Positions 1 through 9,392 of a stretch of DNA of 64,000 nucleotides are shown one piece after another (positions within the stretch are counted from its first letter, which is position 1; each line of letters starts with the position of its first letter). The notes under the pieces were generated by a model. It searched no databases. It saw only the letters and a program-made list of their open reading frames with translations, and had not been told where the DNA came from. Position numbers and translations under genes: made by a program. Location: NCBI GenBank assembly GCA_017307375.1, contig JAFKFH010000007.1, positions 372,001-436,000 of the forward strand. Direction: 5' to 3'. This DNA is from Alphaproteobacteria bacterium. GTDB taxonomy: Bacteria > Pseudomonadota > Alphaproteobacteria > Ferrovibrionales > Ferrovibrionaceae.

Positions 1-402
1 GACGATCCCCAGATAGAGCTCAGATAGCACCGGCGCCTGGACGATGCCCAGAATGGGCTGTCCATCCTCGATCAGCCCGAGATTGACGGTGAACTCCCCG
101 TTGCGCGAGACGAACTCGCGCGTCCCGTCCAGCGGGTCGACCAGCCAGAAGCGGGCACCCAGCGTGCCCGGTGCCTCGCCCCTGGCCATTGATTCCTCCG
201 CGACGACCGGGATGTCTGGTGTCAGTTCCCGCAGTCCGGCCAGGATGATGGCTTCGGCAGCCTCGTCGGCGTCGGTGACGGGTGATGCATCCGCTTTCTC
301 GCGGGCGGTGAATTCGGCCCCGTAGATCCGGAGGATCGCGGCACCGGCCGTTTCGGTCAGAACGCGCAGGCGATCGAGAAGGTCTGTGTCGAAATGTGGC
401 AT
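1..402 (-). CDS. cysQ: 3'(2'),5'-bisphosphate nucleotidase CysQ (C-terminal part outside window)
   Basis: Inositol-monophosphatase-fold enzyme that hydrolyses 3'-phosphoadenosine 5'-phosphate to AMP, recycling the by-product of sulfate assimilation. Translated from the ATG at 402, the 134 visible residues contain the family motifs in order: KADASPVTDAD near residue 37, VVAEES near 66, and the metal-binding WLVDPLDGTREF near 86 followed by EFTVNLGLI. About half of the usual 250-270 residue protein is present; the rest runs off the left edge. SuhB-type inositol monophosphatases share the fold, but the ASPVT and TREFVSRNGEFTVN motifs favour CysQ. Confidence 0.88.
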   Translation of the reverse strand, partial: MPHFDTDLLDRLRVLTETAGAAILRIYGAEFTAREKADASPVTDADEAAEAIILAGLRELTPDIPVVAEESMARGEAPGTLGARFWLVDPLDGTREFVSRNGEFTVNLGLIEDGQPILGIVQAPVLSELYLGIV

Positions 403-469
403 GGCTTCAATCTAGACGGGTTGCCAGTCCGACCGCCACCCCGGCGGATCGCGTGGACAATGCCCGGGA

Positions 470-652
470 TCAGCGTTTCAGCTTGCGAAGGTCGACCGTT
501 TCGAGCGCAATCACGGCGCAATTGATCAATTGCTTGCCTGCATTCTCGAAGTTGACCGTCACCCGGCCGTCCACGGCGGACTGCACCTGTCCCAGGCCCC
601 AGTCGGGCTGGTCGGGATGCCTGACCCAGGTACCCGGGGTTAAATCGATCAT
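470..652 (-). CDS. DUF3553 small protein
   Basis: Small protein of about 60 residues with the DUF3553 pattern PGTWVRHPDQPDWGLGQVQS followed by a VTVNFENAGKQLI strand, a Tudor/SH3-like small barrel related to the C-terminal domain of PcrA/UvrD-type helicases. Function is not established; nucleic-acid or protein binding is only suggested by the fold. I place the start at the ATG at 652, where GAGG lies four bases upstream and the motif falls near the N-terminus as in relatives. An alternative ATG at 676 would add eight residues. It diverges from the glycosyltransferase gene. Confidence 0.75.
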   Translation of the reverse strand: MIDLTPGTWVRHPDQPDWGLGQVQSAVDGRVTVNFENAGKQLINCAVIALETVDLRKLKR

Positions 653-725
653 GGCGCCTCGCAAGCTTTTGGCCATAATCGCGCCCCGCCGCCAGCCTGC
701 CTAGCCCCTAAACGCTCAGCACGAC

Positions 726-2735
726 GTGACCGGACAATCCGCTCTTCACCTTTCCGAAGCCGAGGCTCGCTATCGTGCCTTGCTGGCCCTGGATCCCAGG
801 GCGCCGGTGGCGCTGATCGGGCTTGCCGGCGTGGCGGCGGCGGTCGGGCGGTTCGACGTTGCAGCGACGCTCGTCGTCCAGGCGAGTGAGCGCGGCGGCC
901 CCTTGCCGGCGATCTGGCGTGAGGTGGGCGTCGCTCGTTTCCTTGCCTCCGATCCGGCTGGCGCCTATCGCCTTTTTGCAATTTCGCTGGCGCTCGACCC
1001 GGCGGACCCCGAGACCCTCTATGACATCGGGGTGATCCGGCGCGATGCCGGCGACACCGGGACAGCCCTACGCTGGCTGGGGCGCGCGGCGCAGGTTCAG
1101 CCGGCCCATCGTCACGCCGCGCCCGACATGGCCGATCTGCTGCGCCGACAGGATCGCCGCGCCGAGGCGGAGGCGACCTTGCGCCAGTTCCTGGCGCATG
1201 AGCCGGCCGGCGCCATAGGCTGGTACAATTCAGGTGTCCTGCATGGCGAGGTCGGCCGGCATCCTGCCGCGCGGCAGGCCTATCGGCGCGCGATCGCCGT
1301 TTCGCCCGAGCACGCGGTGTTTCACTTCAATGCCGGGTGCCTTGCGGCCGAAGAACGGCGGCATGGCAGCGCTGCGGATCATTTTCGCCGCGCCCTCGTG
1401 ACGGCTCCCGACCATGCCCAGGCCTGGAACAATCTCGGCGTGGCCCTGCGCGAGCAATCCTGCCACGAGGATGCGCTTCCCGCGTTTCGGCGTGCGCATC
1501 AGTCGTACCCGGCCTATCATCAGGCAACGTCCAATCTGCTCCTGACGCTTGCGACCCTGGATGGCGGCCAGGCCGACGCGGTGGCCAAGGCCTGGGGTGC
1601 GCAATTCGCCGCCGCGCCGCTCGCACGTCCCGCCCTGACTGGAGGACGGCGGCTGCGGATCGGCTATCTTTCCCCCGATCTCCGTCGCCATTCCTGTGCC
1701 TTCTTCCTCGAGCCGCTGTTTGCAGCACATGATCGATCGGCAGTCGAGATATTCGCCTATGCCGATATCGATCATGCGGACGAAACGTCGCTGCGTCTGT
1801 CGGCGTTGGTCGAGCATTGGCGGCAGGTGGGTGGAAGCACCGACGATGTCCTCGCCGCAACGATCGCGAACGACAGTATCGATATCCTGGTCGATCTGGC
1901 AGGCCATACGGCCAGGAACCGGCTGCCGTTGTTTGGGCGCAGGCTGGCGCCGGTGCAAGTGTCGTGGCTCGGCTACAATGCGACGACCGGCCTTTCGCAG
2001 ATCGATTGGCGCCTCGTCGACGACCGCATTCGGCCGCCGCCGGGCCGGGAATGGTTCGCGGAAGGCCTTTGGCCGCTCGGGATGCCCGCCCATTGCTGGC
2101 GGCCGCCGGCGGATGCGCCTGAGCCGGCCGACCGCACGCCCGATCCGCGCGCGATCGTCTTCGGCTCGTTCAATGCGCTGCACAAGCTCGGCGACCGGAC
2201 GCTGCGGGTCTGGTCGCGTATTCTTCGGCAGGTCCCCGGCTCGCGTCTCCTCCTTAAGGGGGGCGGCGGCGACGATCCGGCGACGCGCGCGCGGATTTTC
2301 GGGGAGCTGGTCGCCTTGGGCCTCGATCCGGACCGGGTCTCGATTGCCGGCTGGAGTCCTGATCCGCGATCCCATCTCGCCCTTTACGGCGAGGTCGATC
2401 TGGCGCTCGATCCTTTCCCCTACAACGGGACGACGACGACATGCGAGGCGTTGTGGATGGGCGTGCCGGTCCTGACGCTCAAGGGGGATCGTCTGCTGTC
2501 TCGGATCGGTTATGGGCTGATCGACGCCGTCGGTCTCGGAGAACTGGTAGCGGCCGACGAGGACGATTATGTTAATCGGGCGATTGTGCTATCAGGGCAG
2601 CCGGAAAGGTTGCGGCAGCTCCGTCGCGGACTGCGTGCCCGGATGGCGGCGTCTCCGCTGCGCGACGAAGCGGCGTTCGCCCGTGCCGTCGAGAATGCCT
2701 TCATGGCGATGATTGGGGGACCAGAACGGTCATGA
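726..2735 (+). CDS. TPR-GT41 glycosyltransferase (O-GlcNAc-transferase/SPINDLY type)
   Basis: 669-residue protein from a GTG start. The first ~270 residues are tetratricopeptide repeats (for example the stretch with AWNNLGVALREQ near 236). The C-terminal half is a GT41 catalytic domain, with QVSWLGYNATTG near 412, IVFGSFNALHKL near 477 and a nucleotide-sugar motif DPFPYNGTTTTCEALWMG near 560. The stop overlaps the chpT start by four bases (ATGA), so the two are probably translated together. In Caulobacter the TPR-GT41 protein FlmG glycosylates flagellin; the motility context here makes that role plausible, but the target is inferred. Confidence 0.8.
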   Translation: MTGQSALHLSEAEARYRALLALDPRAPVALIGLAGVAAAVGRFDVAATLVVQASERGGPLPAIWREVGVARFLASDPAGAYRLFAISLALDPADPETLYDIGVIRRDAGDTGTALRWLGRAAQVQPAHRHAAPDMADLLRRQDRRAEAEATLRQFLAHEPAGAIGWYNSGVLHGEVGRHPAARQAYRRAIAVSPEHAVFHFNAGCLAAEERRHGSAADHFRRALVTAPDHAQAWNNLGVALREQSCHEDALPAFRRAHQSYPAYHQATSNLLLTLATLDGGQADAVAKAWGAQFAAAPLARPALTGGRRLRIGYLSPDLRRHSCAFFLEPLFAAHDRSAVEIFAYADIDHADETSLRLSALVEHWRQVGGSTDDVLAATIANDSIDILVDLAGHTARNRLPLFGRRLAPVQVSWLGYNATTGLSQIDWRLVDDRIRPPPGREWFAEGLWPLGMPAHCWRPPADAPEPADRTPDPRAIVFGSFNALHKLGDRTLRVWSRILRQVPGSRLLLKGGGGDDPATRARIFGELVALGLDPDRVSIAGWSPDPRSHLALYGEVDLALDPFPYNGTTTTCEALWMGVPVLTLKGDRLLSRIGYGLIDAVGLGELVAADEDDYVNRAIVLSGQPERLRQLRRGLRARMAASPLRDEAAFARAVENAFMAMIGGPERS

Positions 2736-3361
2736 CGTCCACGCGTATCGCTTCTCTGCTGTGTTCGCGGCTTTGCCACGATCTGGTCGGCCCGATCGGG
2801 GCACTGAACAACGGCGTCGAGCTGCTGGGGGACGACGACGACCCCGAGCTTCGGGCCCAGGCGCTGGACCTGCTCGGTGACAGTGCGGCCGAGGCGCTGC
2901 GCCGCCTGACGTTCTTCCGCCTGGCGTTCGGCATGGCCGGCGGATTCGGCGATGCGATCGCGCTGGCCGAACTGCGCAAGGCGGCAGCCGGGCTGTTCAC
3001 CCAGGGTCGCACCAGGCTGGACTGGCCCGAAGGCTCTTCCGGCACCCCTGCCGGCCTGCCCAAGCTGCAGGCCCGCCTCGTGCTCAATCTCGTGCTGGTT
3101 GCGGCAAGCTGCCTGCCCAAGGGGGGCGTGCTGTCGGTCGCCATTGCCGGCGAGACCGCGGCGACGGTAACGGCGTCGGGCCCGGGGGCGCGGCTCGAGG
3201 CGGAAACGGCGGAGGCGCTGACCGGAAAGCTGGGTGACGAACAACTCGATCCCCGCAGTGTCGTCAGTCATCTGCTTGCAACGCTGGCGGCGGAAGGTGG
3301 GGTGCGCCTGGAGACCAAAACCGGCGAAGGATTGCTTTATTTTACATTACGCTGGCATTGA
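2732..3361 (+). CDS. chpT: Histidine phosphotransferase ChpT
   Basis: 209-residue protein whose start matches ChpT: LCSRLCHDLVGPIGALNNG near residue 10, with the phospho-accepting histidine at residue 16. The degenerate C-terminal half resembles a histidine-kinase ATPase domain without nucleotide-binding motifs. In Caulobacter ChpT relays phosphate from the hybrid kinase CckA to CtrA and CpdR. ctrA itself lies 6 kb downstream. The ATG overlaps the stop of the glycosyltransferase gene. Confidence 0.9.
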   Translation: MTSTRIASLLCSRLCHDLVGPIGALNNGVELLGDDDDPELRAQALDLLGDSAAEALRRLTFFRLAFGMAGGFGDAIALAELRKAAAGLFTQGRTRLDWPEGSSGTPAGLPKLQARLVLNLVLVAASCLPKGGVLSVAIAGETAATVTASGPGARLEAETAEALTGKLGDEQLDPRSVVSHLLATLAAEGGVRLETKTGEGLLYFTLRWH

Positions 3362-3473
3362 GATACTGGCTTTGAGCGGTAATCGCTGCCATTGATATTC
3401 CTGTTCGCCGAAGGGCCGTATAGGACTGCGAGAGGCTGCCGGCAGTAGAAAATTCCGGCGGATTCCTGGGGGT

Positions 3474-6224
3474 ATGAAGATGGACGACCTGCTTAGAGAG
3501 TTTCTGACCGAGACGAACGAGAGTATTGCGACGCTCGACGTCGAACTCGTCAATCTTGAGCAGAACCCGAACAACCCGCCGTTGATCGACAACATTTTCC
3601 GGCTGGTTCATACGATCAAGGGTACCTGCGGTTTCCTTGGCCTGCCACGTCTTGCCGCGGTCGCCCATTCGGGCGAGAACATTCTCGGCAAGTTCCGCGA
3701 GGGCAAGCTGGTCGTCACCCCCGCGGCCGTTACGCTGATCCTTGAATCCATCGATCGCATCAAGGAATTGCTCGCCCAGCTCGAACAGCTCGAGGCCGAG
3801 CCGGCCGGCGACGACAATGACCTGATCGAGCGGTTGGACGCGATGGCCGAGGGCAAGATCCCGGCCGGAGCCGCGCCCCCGCCGCCCCCACCCGTCGAAG
3901 TGGCGCCGGCCAAGCCCGCCGCCGAGGGTGACTTCGACCATGAACTCGGTCGCGCCCTGAAGCCCGGCGAGGTCAGCCTCGAGGAACTCGAGCGCGTCTT
4001 CCAGGAAACCGCCGTGCTGCCGGCGCCGAGCAAGGCCGAACCCGCTCCCGCCCCCGCCCCGGCAGTCGCCGTGCCGGTCCCCGCCGCAGCGCCGCCCGCC
4101 GCCCAGAAGCCGACCGCCTCGGCCGCCGCCCCGAAGGAGGCAGTGGCCACCGCGGTGCCGGCGGAATCGAGCGTCGCCAACCAGTCGATCCGCGTGTCGG
4201 TCGACCTGCTCGAAAACCTGATGACGATGGTTTCCGAGCTGGTGCTGACCCGCAACCAGCTGCTGCAGATGGTGCGCAGCCTGGACAATTCGGAGTTCAC
4301 CGTGCCGCTGCAGCGGCTGAGCCATGTGACGACCGAGCTGCAGGAAGGCGTCATGAAGACGCGCATGCAGCCGATCGGCAATGCCTGGGCCAAGCTGCCG
4401 CGCATCATTCGCGATCTCTCGGTCGAACTCGGCAAGAAGATCGACCTGCAGATGCACGGCGCCGAGACCGAGCTGGATCGCCAGGTCCTCGAGCTGATCA
4501 AGGATCCGCTGACCCACATGGTCCGCAACTCGGCGGACCATGGCATCGAAAATCCGGCCGACCGCCTGCAGGCGGGCAAGCCCGAGGCCGGACGGATCGC
4601 GCTGAACGCCTTCCATGAAGGCGGCCATATCATCATCGAGATCAAGGACGACGGCCGCGGGCTCAATACCCGCCGCATCCGCCAGAAGGCGATCGAGAAC
4701 GGATTGGCCACCGAGGCCGAGCTCGACTCGATGTCGACCCAGCAGATCCACATGTTCATCTTCAAGGCCGGGTTCTCGACCGCGGCCGCGGTGACGTCGG
4801 TGTCCGGCCGCGGCGTCGGCATGGACGTGGTCAAGACGAACATCGAGAAGATCGGCGGCACGGTCGAGCTGAAGTCGGAAGAGGGCAAGGGCTCGACCTT
4901 CACGATCAAGATCCCGCTGACGCTCGCCATCGTCTCGGCGCTGATCGTCGAATGCGCCGCCGAACGCTATGCCATCCCGCAGATCAGCGTCGTCGAACTC
5001 GTCCGCGTCTCGGGCAATTCCGAGATGAAGATCGAGCGCATCAACGACACCCCGGTGCTGCGCCTGCGCAACCGGCTGCTGCCGCTGGTCTTCCTCGACC
5101 AGACGCTGCGGCTGGTCGAGCAGACCGACGAGATCGACACCCAGTCGGAAAAGTTCATCGTCGTCACCCTGGTCGGGTCCTACCAGTTCGGCATCGTCGT
5201 CGATCGCGTGTTCGACACCGAGGAAATCGTCGTCAAGCCGGTGGCGCCGATCCTGCGCGACATCCCGATGTTCTCGGGCAACACGATCCTGGGCGACGGT
5301 TCGGTGATCATGATCCTCGACCCGAACGGCATCGCGACCGCCTCGTCCGAAACCGCGGCGACCGAATCCACCGTGGTGGAGGACGAGATGCGCCATGCCC
5401 GCTCGAGCGAGCTGATGGCCCTGCTGCTGTTCACCGCCGGCGGCAAGGAGCCGAAGGCCGTGCCGCTGTCCCTGGTCGCCCGTCTCGAAGAGATCGACGT
5501 CGGCCAGATCGAGTTCGTCAACGGCCGCCATGTCGTCCAGTACCGCGGCAAGCTGATGCCGCTGGTCACGATGCGCGAAGGCTTCCAGATGCGGACCGAA
5601 GGTCGTCAGCCGATCCTGGTCTTCTCGGATCATGAATCGACGCTGGGCCTGATGGTCGACGAAATCGTCGACATCGTCGAATCGGAGCTGAATATCGAGC
5701 TGAAGTCGTCCGACCAGGGCATCCTGGGGTCGGCTGTCATCGCCGGCCAGGCGACCGAGATCATCGACGTCGGGTATTTCCTGACCCGCGCCTTCGGCGA
5801 CTGGTTCAAGAATCACGACGACAGCCCGTTCGGCCAGGCCAGCGAGAAGCGCAAGGTGCTGCTGGTCGACGACAGCCCGTTCTTCCGCAACATGCTGGTG
5901 CCGCTGCTGTCGGTGGCCGGCTATGCGGTCGAGACCGCCGACAATGCCGAAATCGCGCTGAAGCGCCGCGACGAAGGCGAGCAGTTCTCGGTGATCATCT
6001 CCGATATCGAGATGCCCGGCATGAACGGCTTCGAGTTCGCCGAGGAGGTCAAGCGCGACTATCGCTGGCGCGAGACCCCGATCATCGCCCTGTCGTCGCA
6101 TACGAACAAGAGCGACTTCGACCGCGGCCGCGAGGTGGGCTTTGCCGATTATGTCGCGAAGTTTGACCGCGAGGCCCTGTTGAAGAGCCTGGCCCAGACC
6201 CTGTCCACCGAAGGGAACGCATGA
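3474..6224 (+). CDS. cheA: Chemotaxis histidine kinase CheA with two CheW-like domains and a C-terminal receiver
   Basis: 916-residue hybrid kinase. An HPt domain occupies roughly 1-105, with the phosphorylated His46 in FRLVHTIKGTCG. A Pro/Ala-rich linker follows (about 135-225), then the dimerization helices (~235-300). The ATPase domain includes HMVRNSADHGIE (N box), IKDDGRGLN (G1) and SGRGVGMDVV. A CheW-like domain (~500-640), a second CheW-like domain (~650-770) and a receiver domain (~790-915, with VLLVDDSPFF and SDIEMPGMNG) complete it. Longer than the ~650-700 residues of enteric CheA because of the extra modules. Start at 3474 follows CTGGGGGT; an in-frame ATG lies at 3480. The stop overlaps cheW. 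Confidence 0.95.
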   Translation: MKMDDLLREFLTETNESIATLDVELVNLEQNPNNPPLIDNIFRLVHTIKGTCGFLGLPRLAAVAHSGENILGKFREGKLVVTPAAVTLILESIDRIKELLAQLEQLEAEPAGDDNDLIERLDAMAEGKIPAGAAPPPPPPVEVAPAKPAAEGDFDHELGRALKPGEVSLEELERVFQETAVLPAPSKAEPAPAPAPAVAVPVPAAAPPAAQKPTASAAAPKEAVATAVPAESSVANQSIRVSVDLLENLMTMVSELVLTRNQLLQMVRSLDNSEFTVPLQRLSHVTTELQEGVMKTRMQPIGNAWAKLPRIIRDLSVELGKKIDLQMHGAETELDRQVLELIKDPLTHMVRNSADHGIENPADRLQAGKPEAGRIALNAFHEGGHIIIEIKDDGRGLNTRRIRQKAIENGLATEAELDSMSTQQIHMFIFKAGFSTAAAVTSVSGRGVGMDVVKTNIEKIGGTVELKSEEGKGSTFTIKIPLTLAIVSALIVECAAERYAIPQISVVELVRVSGNSEMKIERINDTPVLRLRNRLLPLVFLDQTLRLVEQTDEIDTQSEKFIVVTLVGSYQFGIVVDRVFDTEEIVVKPVAPILRDIPMFSGNTILGDGSVIMILDPNGIATASSETAATESTVVEDEMRHARSSELMALLLFTAGGKEPKAVPLSLVARLEEIDVGQIEFVNGRHVVQYRGKLMPLVTMREGFQMRTEGRQPILVFSDHESTLGLMVDEIVDIVESELNIELKSSDQGILGSAVIAGQATEIIDVGYFLTRAFGDWFKNHDDSPFGQASEKRKVLLVDDSPFFRNMLVPLLSVAGYAVETADNAEIALKRRDEGEQFSVIISDIEMPGMNGFEFAEEVKRDYRWRETPIIALSSHTNKSDFDRGREVGFADYVAKFDREALLKSLAQTLSTEGNA

Positions 6225-6745
6225 TGGCCTCGACCCCCGCCACCACCACGACCGGCGGCGCGCTGGTCAAGTCGCAGGGCACGGCGGTGGCCAAGGCCGC
6301 CGGCGGATCCAGCGAGTACGTCACCGTGACCATCGGCGGCCAGCTGTTCGGCATCCCGGTGCTGTCGGTCCAGGATGTGCTGGGCCCGCAGAAGATCACC
6401 CGCATCCCGCTGGCCCCGCCCGAGATCGCCGGGGCCTTGAACCTGCGCGGCCGCATCGTCACCGCCGTCGACGTGCGCCGGCGGCTCAACCTGCCGCCGC
6501 GCCCGGCGGGCGAGCAGGGGATGAGCGTGGTGGTCGAGCATCGCGGCGAACCCTACAGCCTGATGATCGATTCCGTCGGCGAAGTCCTCAGCCTGCCCGA
6601 CGAGGCGTTCGAGCGGAACCCCTTGACACTCAATCCGCGGTGGCGTGAGGTGTCTGGTGGCATCTATCGCCTTGATGGCCGCCTATTGGTGGTGCTGGAG
6701 GTCGAGCGTCTGCTGACCTTCCAGGGCACGTCCTCGGCGGCGTGA
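6221..6745 (+). CDS. cheW: Chemotaxis coupling protein CheW
   Basis: 174-residue CheW. It couples chemoreceptors to CheA at the inner membrane. A ~30-residue low-complexity N-terminus precedes the CheW domain, which has YVTVTIGGQLFGIPV near 33, GALNLRGRIVTAVDVR near 73 and a PYSLMIDSVGEVLSLP strand near 107. The start (ATGATG at 6221) overlaps the cheA stop, indicating translational coupling. Followed by a 129-bp gap before cheY. Confidence 0.95.
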   Translation: MMASTPATTTTGGALVKSQGTAVAKAAGGSSEYVTVTIGGQLFGIPVLSVQDVLGPQKITRIPLAPPEIAGALNLRGRIVTAVDVRRRLNLPPRPAGEQGMSVVVEHRGEPYSLMIDSVGEVLSLPDEAFERNPLTLNPRWREVSGGIYRLDGRLLVVLEVERLLTFQGTSSAA

Positions 6746-6838
6746 GGATTCCTTCCGCCTCGCCGGCCTACCCAGAAACGGGGCTTGGTATGGCCCAGCG
6801 GTTCGGGTAAATCCTAGAGGCGGATAGGCGAATCAAAT

Positions 6839-6856
6839 CGGGACCCGCGCGTCCCG
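6839..6856. other. Inverted repeat upstream of cheY
   Basis: CGGGAC-CCGCGC-GTCCCG, a perfect 6-bp dyad just upstream of the cheY ribosome-binding site (GGAGG). It lies in the only sizeable gap of the che run and could be a weak terminator, a 5' structure or chance. No T-run follows. Confidence 0.25.
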
Positions 6857-6874
6857 ACGGCGGAGGCGTGTAGA

Positions 6875-7243
6875 ATGAAGTCCTGTTTGGTGGTCGACGA
6901 TTCGCGCGTCATCAGAATGGTGGCCCGTCGCATTCTTGAGCAGCTCGGCTTCGAAATCCGCGAGGCCGTCGACGGTCAGGAAGCGCTCAACGAGTGCATC
7001 AAGGCGATGCCGGACGCCATTCTCCTCGACTGGAACATGCCGGTCATGAACGGGATCGACTTCCTGCGCGAGCTGCGCAAGCTCGAGGGCGGGCTGGCGC
7101 CGGTCGTGGTGTTCTGTACCACCGAGAACGACATGGCCCATATTCGTGAGGCGATCGAGGCCGGTGCGAACGAGTACATCATGAAGCCGTTCGACAAGGA
7201 AATCATCGAGGCGAAGTTCGCGCAGGTCGGGTTGCTCACTTAG
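6875..7243 (+). CDS. cheY: Single-domain response regulator CheY
   Basis: 122-residue stand-alone receiver. The acidic pocket is Asp8-Asp9, the phosphoacceptor is Asp52 in LLDWNMPVMNG, the conserved Thr is in FCTTEND near 82, and Lys104 is in YIMKPFD. No output domain is present, as expected for a CheY that binds the flagellar switch. A GGAGG ribosome-binding site lies eight bases before the ATG. Its place between cheW and cheB supports the chemotaxis assignment. Confidence 0.93.
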   Translation: MKSCLVVDDSRVIRMVARRILEQLGFEIREAVDGQEALNECIKAMPDAILLDWNMPVMNGIDFLRELRKLEGGLAPVVVFCTTENDMAHIREAIEAGANEYIMKPFDKEIIEAKFAQVGLLT

Positions 7244-7287
7244 CAGTTAGGCGGGCCGGATCAGTACCCGGTCGGAACAGGCAGGAT

Positions 7288-8490
7288 ATGGCGACAGACG
7301 GCCCTTATCGCGTGATGCTGGTCGATGACTCCGCGGTCGTTCGCGGGCTCGTGACCCGCTGGATGCAGGAGGACCCCGAGATCGAGGTGGTCGCCTCGGT
7401 CGGTAACGGGGCCGTCGCCGTGCGCGAGATTGGCCGGACCGACATCGAAGTCATCGTCCTCGATGTCGAGATGCCGGAAATGGACGGCTTGACCGCCCTG
7501 CCGAAGATCCTGGCCGCGCAGCCCGACGTGAAGGTCATCATGGCCTCCACCCTGACGATGCGGAATGCGGACATTTCGCTGAAGGCGCTGCAGGCCGGGG
7601 CCGCCGACTACATCGCCAAGCCGTCGGCCATGCGCGACCAGTCGACGGTTCAGGAATTCCAGCGCGACCTGCTGGCACGGGTGAAGACGCTCGGCGCCGT
7701 CGGGCGCCGTGCCGCGCGCCGCCGCGCCGGCCTGCCCGAAGGCGGCTCGACCGCAAAGGCCCAGCCGGCCCCGAATGCCGTCCCCGCGGCGTCGCGCCCC
7801 GGCACGGCCGGTGCCAGTGCCGGTGTCGCTGCGGGTGCTGCCGCGCCGACGACGTCGAAGTCGCTGTATGCCGGCCCGATCGTGCTGCGCAATGCCGCAA
7901 TTCTGCCGCCGAAAGTCCTGGCGATCGGTTCGTCGACCGGCGGTCCGCAGGCACTGTTCCAGGTCTTCGGGCAGCTGAAGAACAAGATCCGGATCCCGAT
8001 CCTGATCACCCAGCACATGCCCCCGACTTTCACCACCATCCTGGCCGAGCACCTGACCCGGATCGCCGGTGCCAATGCCAGCGAGGCGGTCGACGGCGAA
8101 CCGGTCGAAGGCGGGCGGATCTACATCGCGCCGGGCAACTGGCACATGACGGTGCAGGTCGATGCCGGCAACAAGAAGATCATCAGGCTCAACCAGGATC
8201 CGCCGGAGAACTTCTGCCGGCCCGCGGTCGACCCGATGCTGCGCAGCTTGGCCAAGGCCTATGGCGGCTCGGTGCTGGCCGTCATCCTGACCGGCATGGG
8301 GGCCGACGGCATGAAGGGCGGTCAGGTGCTGACCGAGGCCGGCGGCACCATGATCGCGCAGGACGAAGCGACCAGCGTCGTCTGGGGCATGCCCGGGGCG
8401 GTGGCGTCGCACGGGCTGTGCAGCGCCGTGCTGCCGCTCGATCGTATCGCGTCCCATATCGAGAAACTCACGCAAGGGGCGGTCCCATGA
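7288..8490 (+). CDS. cheB: Chemotaxis protein-glutamate methylesterase CheB
   Basis: 400-residue enzyme that demethylates (and usually deamidates) chemoreceptor glutamates when phosphorylated by CheA. N-terminal receiver (~1-125) with MLVDDSAVVRG and LDVEMPEMDG; an Ala-rich linker (~145-200); C-terminal methylesterase domain with the catalytic triad Ser216 (AIGSSTGG), His243 (TQHMP) and Asp340 (GMGADGM). AGGCAGGAT precedes the ATG. The stop overlaps the cheR start. Confidence 0.96.
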   Translation: MATDGPYRVMLVDDSAVVRGLVTRWMQEDPEIEVVASVGNGAVAVREIGRTDIEVIVLDVEMPEMDGLTALPKILAAQPDVKVIMASTLTMRNADISLKALQAGAADYIAKPSAMRDQSTVQEFQRDLLARVKTLGAVGRRAARRRAGLPEGGSTAKAQPAPNAVPAASRPGTAGASAGVAAGAAAPTTSKSLYAGPIVLRNAAILPPKVLAIGSSTGGPQALFQVFGQLKNKIRIPILITQHMPPTFTTILAEHLTRIAGANASEAVDGEPVEGGRIYIAPGNWHMTVQVDAGNKKIIRLNQDPPENFCRPAVDPMLRSLAKAYGGSVLAVILTGMGADGMKGGQVLTEAGGTMIAQDEATSVVWGMPGAVASHGLCSAVLPLDRIASHIEKLTQGAVP

Positions 8491-9296
8491 CCCCGCTGGA
8501 TTTCGATTTCATGGCGGGGATGCTGAAGCAGCGGTCAGGGCTGATCATCACCCGCGACAAGCAATACCTGCTGGAGAGCCGCCTGATCCCGCTGGCCCGC
8601 AAGCGGGGCCTGGGCGGTCTCGACGATCTGGTCAAGAAGATCAGGACCGGCGGCGACGAGGCGCTGTTGCGCGACGTCACCGAGGCCATGACGACCAACG
8701 AGTCGTTCTTCTTCCGCGACAACAAGCCGTTCGACATCTTCAAGGCCGAGACACTGCCTGCATTCCTCAAGGCGCGGGCCGACCGCCGTCAGATCAAGAT
8801 CTGGTCGGCCGCCTGTTCAACCGGCCAGGAAGCCTATTCGCTGGCGATGATCCTGAAGGAAGAGCAGGCCAAGCTGGCCGGCTGGCGGGTCGAGATCACC
8901 GGTACCGACCTGTCAAGCGAAGTGCTGGAAAAGGCCAAGGTCGGCCTCTATTCGCAGTTCGAGGTCCAGCGCGGCCTGCCGATCCAGATGCTGATCAAGT
9001 ACTTCCAGCAGGTCAACGAGATGTGGCAGATCGATGCCGCGTTGCGCGCGATGGTGAAGTACCGCCAGTTCAATCTGCTCGACGATCTCAACGCGCTCGG
9101 CTCGTTCGACATCATCTTCTGTCGCAACGTGCTGATCTATTTCGACAACGATACCAAGGCCAAGGTGCTCGAGCGGATGGCCAAGATCATGCCCAAGGAT
9201 GGCGTGCTCTTCCTGGGCGGCGCCGAAACGGTGCTGGGGGTTACCGAGCGCTTCAAGCCGGTGCAGGGCCAGCGCGGCGTCTACGCCCTGGCCTGA
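8487..9296 (+). CDS. cheR: Chemotaxis methyltransferase CheR
   Basis: 269-residue S-adenosylmethionine-dependent methyltransferase that methylates receptor glutamates. The N-terminal helical domain starts MTPLDFDFM; the SAM-binding region has IWSAACSTGQEAYSLAM near 110, and the C-terminal catalytic stretch has FDIIFCRNVLIYFDN near 210. I chose the ATG at 8487, which overlaps the cheB stop (ATGA), instead of an upstream in-frame ATG at 8418 lying inside cheB. Last gene of the che run; convergent with ctrA. Confidence 0.95.
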   Translation: MTPLDFDFMAGMLKQRSGLIITRDKQYLLESRLIPLARKRGLGGLDDLVKKIRTGGDEALLRDVTEAMTTNESFFFRDNKPFDIFKAETLPAFLKARADRRQIKIWSAACSTGQEAYSLAMILKEEQAKLAGWRVEITGTDLSSEVLEKAKVGLYSQFEVQRGLPIQMLIKYFQQVNEMWQIDAALRAMVKYRQFNLLDDLNALGSFDIIFCRNVLIYFDNDTKAKVLERMAKIMPKDGVLFLGGAETVLGVTERFKPVQGQRGVYALA

Positions 9297-9392
9297 CAGA
9301 TCTGGCCCGATAAATCCCGGCCTGTTGGGCTCGGTTCCGTTCCCTCGATTGCACGCCGCGGGGGCAACGGCGTCTCGGCCACGCTCAGGACG

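Noticed and set aside
3342-6101. Long open frame antisense to cheA (about 900 codons)
   Set aside because: It mirrors the highly conserved CheA frame in a GC-rich genome, has no recognisable domain and an His/Asp/Arg-rich composition typical of antisense shadow frames.
9297-9392. Possible terminator between cheR and ctrA
   Set aside because: Only a weak CGCCG/CGGCG stem and no T-run are visible in the 96-bp convergent gap.
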